A stretch of 44,763 nucleotides of DNA. Origin: Candidatus Abyssobacteria bacterium SURF_17. GTDB taxonomy: Bacteria > Abyssobacteria > SURF-5. This document shows positions 40,626 through 44,763 of this stretch, one piece after another (the first letter of the stretch is position 1; each line of letters opens with the position of its first letter). The stretch covers positions 1-44,763 of the forward strand of contig QZKI01000008.1 in NCBI GenBank assembly GCA_003598055.1, read 5' to 3'. Position numbers and translations under genes: made by a program. Below the pieces are notes generated by a model. It had not been told where the DNA came from. It saw nothing but the letters and a program-made list of their open reading frames with translations, and ran no database searches.

Positions 40626-42067
40626 TCGTGACCTCCATGATGATGCGGCTGCGGCATTTCCATCTCGGGCCTCGGCACGGGCATCGGCGCGGGTGTAAGC
40701 GGGATCTCCGCCTTCAAGCTGCCGCCGACGGCCCGTTCCACCTCAGAGCGCGCAATCCAGTAATCGGCAAGCGCCTCCGTGTATTGGCGCTGCGCCCGTA
40801 CTTCGTTTTCTTTCGTCTTAAGAAGCGCGTACGCACCCATAATCATGGCATCATAATATTGCTGCGACAGCGATACCATGCGCGTTCGAAGCGGAACAAC
40901 CTCGTTGCGGCAATACTCTGCCATGGTCCGGGCGGCGGAAAGGCGAGTATAAGCGGATCTGACTTCGGATGCAACGATAAGCTCCATCTCTTTGATGCGA
41001 TATCGGCTTTGCCGCAGTTGTGCCTGCTGACGGGCACGCCTCGCCTGCCCGTGGTCGAAGATCGGTACCCCAAGCTGCAGAGTCGGCCCGGTAACAACGG
41101 TCTCGTCGGTTTCACGCTCGGTGTCCACTCCGATTTCTACTGCCCCAAGCACGCTTCCGCGAGTCAACTTTATTGCTTGTTCAATAATCTCGGTCTCCTT
41201 CCGTGCAGCTTGCAGGTCGAGCCGCTGTGAATCCGCGCGGTCTAAAAGAGCCTGAAGTTCTTCTTCATCCAGCGGCAATTCAGGAAGCGAGTCGGCCAGC
41301 TTCCAATCCGTCTCATCGCCGCTGAGTCCCATCAACCGGTTCAGCCGCTCCCGATGAATCACCACCTGCGCCTCGCGGTGCATCAATTCGATTTTCGCCG
41401 CGTGACACGCTGATTCGTGCATGCCGAGGTCAAGCTCGTCGATGTTACCCACGGCGTGCTGACGGCGGGCAAGGTCGAGAGCGGCGTCTGCCGCTTCAAA
41501 GAGAGGCTGCTGCAGGCGCGCTACCTCCTGTTCGCCTTGCAGCGTGTAGAACTGCTGTTTTGTTTTGGCGCTGAGCTCGAGCACGGCATCGGCGACACGA
41601 AGCTGTGCCTGCTCAAACTGCAATCCCGCCATCTCCTTCCTCAAAGGGCGCATGAAAACGTCGAGGAAATCCTCGATGACGGCGAACTCGAGATTGGTGG
41701 AGGATGGAGGGCGGTCAGGAAATCGAGCGCTGGCAAGGAACACAGGGTTCTTCAGGAGTCCTGCCTGTACCAGGTCCGCTTGTGTGATTCCCAGTTCCTC
41801 GAATGTGGCCTGTAGTGCCGGATTCTTGAGCAGCGCAACCTGCACGGCGGATTGCGCCGTCAGCTCTTCGCTCAGCAGCGAACGTATGGTATCAGCAACC
41901 GCGGCATCCTCCGCTGTTCCCTGGTACCAATGGACTCGCTGGCCGATACGATCAGACGTTAGCGATTGCACATCCGCAAAGCCACGGCTCGTTTCCGTAT
42001 GGGCACACGCGCACAGTGTCACGGATACGATGATACCACCAAGAGCAACCGCCGCTCGACATGGCAT
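40622..42067 (-). CDS. TolC-family outer-membrane channel lipoprotein
   Basis: A 481-residue protein. The signal MPCRAAVALGGIIVSVTLCAC ends in a lipobox (TLCAC), as in CusC-type channels. Two halves contain long alpha-helical hairpins rich in Gln, Ala, Arg and Leu (about 120-230 and 320-430), the duplicated outer-membrane-efflux fold. The C-terminus is His/Met/Pro-rich (MPVPRPEMEMPQPHHHGGHE), suggesting metal binding. I chose 42067 because GGGGAGGAG lies just upstream; a start 5 codons earlier is also open. No cusA/cusB-type pump genes are in the window, so partners must lie elsewhere. First gene of the operon leading to arsS. Confidence 0.9.
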   Translation of the reverse strand: MPCRAAVALGGIIVSVTLCACAHTETSRGFADVQSLTSDRIGQRVHWYQGTAEDAAVADTIRSLLSEELTAQSAVQVALLKNPALQATFEELGITQADLVQAGLLKNPVFLASARFPDRPPSSTNLEFAVIEDFLDVFMRPLRKEMAGLQFEQAQLRVADAVLELSAKTKQQFYTLQGEQEVARLQQPLFEAADAALDLARRQHAVGNIDELDLGMHESACHAAKIELMHREAQVVIHRERLNRLMGLSGDETDWKLADSLPELPLDEEELQALLDRADSQRLDLQAARKETEIIEQAIKLTRGSVLGAVEIGVDTERETDETVVTGPTLQLGVPIFDHGQARRARQQAQLRQSRYRIKEMELIVASEVRSAYTRLSAARTMAEYCRNEVVPLRTRMVSLSQQYYDAMIMGAYALLKTKENEVRAQRQYTEALADYWIARSEVERAVGGSLKAEIPLTPAPMPVPRPEMEMPQPHHHGGHE

Positions 42068-42232
42068 TTTCTCCTCCCCCACTTGATTGTTTCGCCGACT
42101 TCGCCACTGCAGCCACGGATTGCCACCGCCCCGGACGGCCTGACCACATGAGTGTAACTTTCAAACCGCGTCCAAACTCTCAAAAACATAGTTTATCGCC
42201 GCGCGCGCAAAATTGCCAATGGCCCTACATTT

Positions 42233-42305
42233 TGACCACGAAGGCACCACGACACCATGAAAGCGGACGGAACAAAAGCTTTGTCTTTTCGCCTTGGTGT
42301 TGAAT
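42233..42305. repeat. Degenerate inverted repeat of the ACCACGAAG type
   Basis: TTGACCACGAAGGCACC on the left and CTTTTCGCCTTGGTGTTGAA on the right form imperfect inverted ends. The 'CCACGAAGGCACCACGACAC' pattern resembles dispersed repeats I have seen in many environmental genomes. No gene is seen in this 260-base gap. Probably a decayed element; weak call. Confidence 0.35.
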
Positions 42306-42327
42306 GCTTCTTTAGAGATGAGAACGC

Positions 42328-43749
42328 TCAAACCGACGACCCTGATGATTGGCGTTCGCGGATGAGGCGGCGTATTTCCTCATGCTTACTTTTGGTGATG
42401 GGATACGTGAGAAAGGCGAGCGCTCCTGCGAAAAGGAACATCCCTGAAATGGGACCGAACAGTATCCTCAGCCCGAGCAATGTTGAGGCCGTTTGGACAG
42501 GAAGGTCAGCGTCGAAATGGATGAACTTCAAGGCGGTACCGACCACCCAAAGGGCCAAGCCGATGCCCGCTTTGTACACGAACGTCCACACGCTTGCATA
42601 CACTCCCTCGCGCCGCTCCCCGGTATGATATTCATCCCATTCGATGATGTCGGGAGCGACGGTTCCCGAGAGCACCCACAGACCGACGTTGAACGCGCCG
42701 GCGAAGAACATCACTGCCGTCGCGAAAAGGCGGGCATCCTGCCGGAGCAGCAGCACAGAGGACAACAAGAGGCCATACCCTGCCATTGTGGACACGTAAG
42801 CCCACTTTTTCCCTATATGATTAGAAAGCCACACCCACATCGGGACAGCACAGATGCACCCGGCGAAAAAGACCGCGAAAAACCGGGTGGCGAGTGTTTC
42901 GTCAAGGAACCAATACTTCGTCAAGAAGAGGACCAGATACGTGACGATGTTGTTGCCCATCTGCGCCGCCGTGCTCGAAAACATAAAGATGAGGTACGGC
43001 CTGTTTTTCGCTACCGCCCTGAGTGACTCCTTGATGCCCGTCTTCGACTGACGGACAAGATTCGGCCGCTCGAACGTCCCCCATAGCGTGACCGCCGAGA
43101 GCGCAATCATCGTCACGCAGGCTATCAACCCGTATGCGAAATGCGCCGCCCGCCTGTTTTCGTGAAATGCGGTCAGCAACAGAAGCGGAACCATGGCGCC
43201 CATTGCGTCACCCAGGGTCCCGAAAAACTGTTTGAATCCGGAAAGCCGCGTTCGTTCGTTATAGTCCGGCGTCAACTCGGGCGCCAACGCGAGATACGGC
43301 GTTTCAAATACCGTCCGCGAGGTATAGAGAATGAGAATAGTCATCAGCAAATAGATGAATATGGTGACATTCGACTGCAAGAGCGGCGGCGAGAACACCA
43401 GGAAGAAACTCACGCCCAAGGGAATGCTCCCCAAGAGAAAATAGGGGCGCCTGCGGCCGTGCTTCCATGTCGTGTGGTCGGAAGTATAGCCCATGATGGG
43501 GTCGGTGATGGCGTCCCAAATTTGCCCAATCAGAAGGACGATTCCGAAAAGGACGGTGTCAAACTTCAGTATCGTGGAATAGAAGAACAGGGCGTTCACC
43601 CCGAATGCGGTCCCGATAGTGTTCAGGCCGAATTGGGAGACGCCATAGGTCACGTGCGTCTTCAGGCTCAGCTTGTCGCCGGAACGCTCCACCGTCTCCC
43701 CGCTATGATCGTTTCCCACTCCTACGCACCCTCGCCGGTGTGACCGCAT
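42328..43749 (-). CDS. GPH-family sugar:cation symporter (MFS)
   Basis: A 473-residue protein with about twelve membrane helices. The GPH/MelB signature is visible: YGVSQFGLN near the start, the cation-site segment WDAITDPIMGYTSDHT (about 76-91), HGRRRPYFLLGSIPLG, and TPYLALAPELTPDYNERTRLSGFKQFFG. Later VAPDIIEWDEYHTGERREGVYASVWTF (about 371-397) is typical of the family. It imports a sugar or glycoside with Na+ or H+; the substrate cannot be named. The start is uncertain: the ATG at 43749 has no ribosome-binding site, and a GTG about 57 bases downstream is preceded by GGGGAG. The adjacent dehydrogenase may act in the same pathway. Confidence 0.9.
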   Translation of the reverse strand: MRSHRRGCVGVGNDHSGETVERSGDKLSLKTHVTYGVSQFGLNTIGTAFGVNALFFYSTILKFDTVLFGIVLLIGQIWDAITDPIMGYTSDHTTWKHGRRRPYFLLGSIPLGVSFFLVFSPPLLQSNVTIFIYLLMTILILYTSRTVFETPYLALAPELTPDYNERTRLSGFKQFFGTLGDAMGAMVPLLLLTAFHENRRAAHFAYGLIACVTMIALSAVTLWGTFERPNLVRQSKTGIKESLRAVAKNRPYLIFMFSSTAAQMGNNIVTYLVLFLTKYWFLDETLATRFFAVFFAGCICAVPMWVWLSNHIGKKWAYVSTMAGYGLLLSSVLLLRQDARLFATAVMFFAGAFNVGLWVLSGTVAPDIIEWDEYHTGERREGVYASVWTFVYKAGIGLALWVVGTALKFIHFDADLPVQTASTLLGLRILFGPISGMFLFAGALAFLTYPITKSKHEEIRRLIRERQSSGSSV

Positions 43750-43809
43750 AGATGGGATACTGTACTACTATCTGTGAAAATGACTTTTTGTCGTGACTTG
43801 TCCGACGCA

Positions 43810-43914
43810 GTCATTGCGAGGGAGCAAAAGGTCGCAGACCCGAGCGACCGCAGCAATCTCATTGGCAGCACTTCAAGATACATTGAGAGATTGCTTCGCT
43901 TCGCTCGCAATGAC
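43810..43914. repeat. 105-bp palindromic element with GTCATTGCGAG ends
   Basis: GTCATTGCGAG (43810-43820) and CTCGCAATGAC (43904-43914) are perfect inverted ends. Internal arms GCAATCTC (43853-43860) and GAGATTGC (43887-43894) are also inverted. This end sequence resembles dispersed palindromic repeats in many genomes. No open frame inside. It lies between the sugar symporter and dehydrogenase genes. Confidence 0.75.
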
Positions 43915-43970
43915 GGTTTTTGGTTGGCGCTATGCCGGGCTATGAATCCATCCCACGGCTGTGATTATAC

Positions 43971-43990
43971 GGGCGCACGGTCGTGCGCCC
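43971..43990. repeat. Palindrome GGGCGCACG-GT-CGTGCGCCC
   Basis: A perfect 9-bp inverted repeat with a 2-base centre, followed by TTACGG. It lies 26 bases past the stop of the zinc dehydrogenase gene and could serve as its transcription stop or be another member of the dispersed palindromes. Confidence 0.6.
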
Positions 43991-44016
43991 TTACGGTGTA
44001 TCCTTCATGATCGGAC

Positions 44017-44763
44017 CTATGGCTTAACGAGGACCTTGATCTCATCATTTGGCCGAAATAGCTTCTTCATCGTCTCCGGAAGCCGTTCAAGCGGAACGAC
44101 GCTCGTGATGACATCCTCTTCTTTGATGGTTCCGTCCCGGAGCATCTCGACGGCCATCGGCAACTGGTCGGTCAATCCGAATGCAGCCTGAATATCCACC
44201 TCTTTCGTGACCCAAAGGATGGTGTTGAACATGAAAAACTCCATGTGAATGCCCACAAGCACGACTTGCCCGCCGCATCGGACATACATGATGGCCTCTT
44301 GCAGCGTGTCGGCGCCGCCCGCGCATTCATACACGACGTCTGCACCCTCCGCCTTCAACTCAATGCACGCCTCCATGATGTTGTCCTCGCGAGGATTCAG
44401 CACACGATACGCGCCCAGTTTGCCGGCCGCCTTCGCTCTTCTCGGCTGCATCTCGGTCACAAGAACAGGATGCGCGCCCGCTCGCTTTGCCGCTGCGAGC
44501 GTGAAAAGGCCGATGGGTCCGGCGCCCATGACAACCACGAAGTCGCCCAGTTGCTGACGCGAGAGCTGAACGGCATGGATTGCGTTCGTCAGCGGATTCC
44601 ACAGGGCCGCCGCCTTGAGCGACACCTGCTCGGGCAGGAGATAGAGGTGGTCGGGCCTACATGTTACGTACTCGGCGTAGCAGCCGTTGCTCGTAGTGCG
44701 TTTATGCCTGCACATGTCCGGCAGACGGTTTGCGCAGTACCAGCACTGGCCGCACGGCTGTGT
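44017..44763 (-). CDS. Zinc-dependent medium-chain alcohol dehydrogenase, N-terminus beyond the window
   Basis: 249 residues are visible; the gene begins past the right edge. The first visible residues TQPCGQCWYCANRLPDMC hold the structural-zinc motif CxxCxxCx7C of MDR dehydrogenases. A Rossmann domain follows (VVVMGAGPIGLFTLAAAKRAGA), then ADVVYECAGGADTLQEAIMYVRCGGQVVLVG. This places it in the sorbitol/threonine/alcohol dehydrogenase group, NAD(P)-dependent. The catalytic-zinc His and Cys lie in the missing part. The substrate is unknown; proximity to the GPH symporter suggests a sugar or polyol. Confidence 0.9.
   Translation of the reverse strand, partial: TQPCGQCWYCANRLPDMCRHKRTTSNGCYAEYVTCRPDHLYLLPEQVSLKAAALWNPLTNAIHAVQLSRQQLGDFVVVMGAGPIGLFTLAAAKRAGAHPVLVTEMQPRRAKAAGKLGAYRVLNPREDNIMEACIELKAEGADVVYECAGGADTLQEAIMYVRCGGQVVLVGIHMEFFMFNTILWVTKEVDIQAAFGLTDQLPMAVEMLRDGTIKEEDVITSVVPLERLPETMKKLFRPNDEIKVLVKP

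Noticed and set aside
43810-43914. CRISPR or IS element
   Set aside because: Only one pair of inverted ends, no spaced direct repeats and no transposase; better seen as a small palindromic repeat.

Overview
The window comes from a Gram-negative bacterium: it encodes a TolC-type outer-membrane channel, several lipobox lipoproteins and periplasmic proteins with cleavable signal peptides. It is moderately G+C-rich by eye. A 38-residue desulforedoxin-like protein beside a rubrerythrin, plus sigma54 and HD-GYP signalling, suggest an anaerobe or facultative anaerobe that meets oxygen. The MerR - HU/IHF - tRNA-Pro order recalls Deltaproteobacteria and related uncultured phyla. I cannot fix the phylum from the sequence. 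No plasmid or phage backbone, transposase or CRISPR array was seen, so this looks like chromosome.

Layout. 0-5 kb (all minus): DUF167, purine nucleoside phosphorylase, a YacL-like PIN/TRAM membrane protein, ispD and ispF, then HU/IHF, a MerR regulator and tRNA-Pro(GGG). 5-11.5 kb is a signalling block: a sigma54 response regulator and its membrane histidine kinase, an HD-GYP phosphodiesterase, a small Cys protein, a divergent kinase-fold protein and a membrane-anchored universal stress protein. The histidine kinase, the HD-GYP protein and the stress protein share the same N-terminal membrane domain. 11.8-13.1 kb holds an XRE-HTH/PTS-EIIA fusion behind a near-consensus sigma70 promoter with a palindrome, then a zinc-ribbon protein. 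13.4-18.7 kb is fmdB-argD-argF-argG-argH, covering ornithine and arginine synthesis. 18.8-21.3 kb holds a MaoC-fold dehydratase, desulforedoxin, rubrerythrin, glutaredoxin and a methyltransferase.

21.4-33.8 kb (minus) is an envelope and secreted-protein block: an SGNH hydrolase, a foldase/DsbA fusion, a membrane-anchored protein, a DUF6786-like protein, a TPR lipoprotein, a TMTC-like membrane TPR protein, a three-module glycosyltransferase fusion, a GT-C enzyme and a small acidic lipoprotein. 34-42.1 kb (minus) holds two tight operons: DUF547 - TVP38/TMEM64 - flavin disulfide oxidoreductase, and TolC - multicopper oxidase - fatty-acid-hydroxylase-like protein - ArsS-type radical SAM protein. 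The ArsS-like protein and the two C-terminal modules of the glycosyltransferase fusion match the families named for arsenosugar biosynthesis. The most interesting hypothesis for the window is therefore an arsenosugar (perhaps arsenolipid) locus interleaved with copper-type detoxification genes. No arsM is visible in the window. The right end holds a GPH sugar symporter and a truncated zinc alcohol dehydrogenase.

Short palindromic elements (GCGAAT/ATTCGC cores, GTAGGGGCG-like flanks, and one 105-bp GTCATTGCGAG element) are scattered between genes and look like non-autonomous repeats of this genome. All calls rest on reading motifs by eye; no database search was run.
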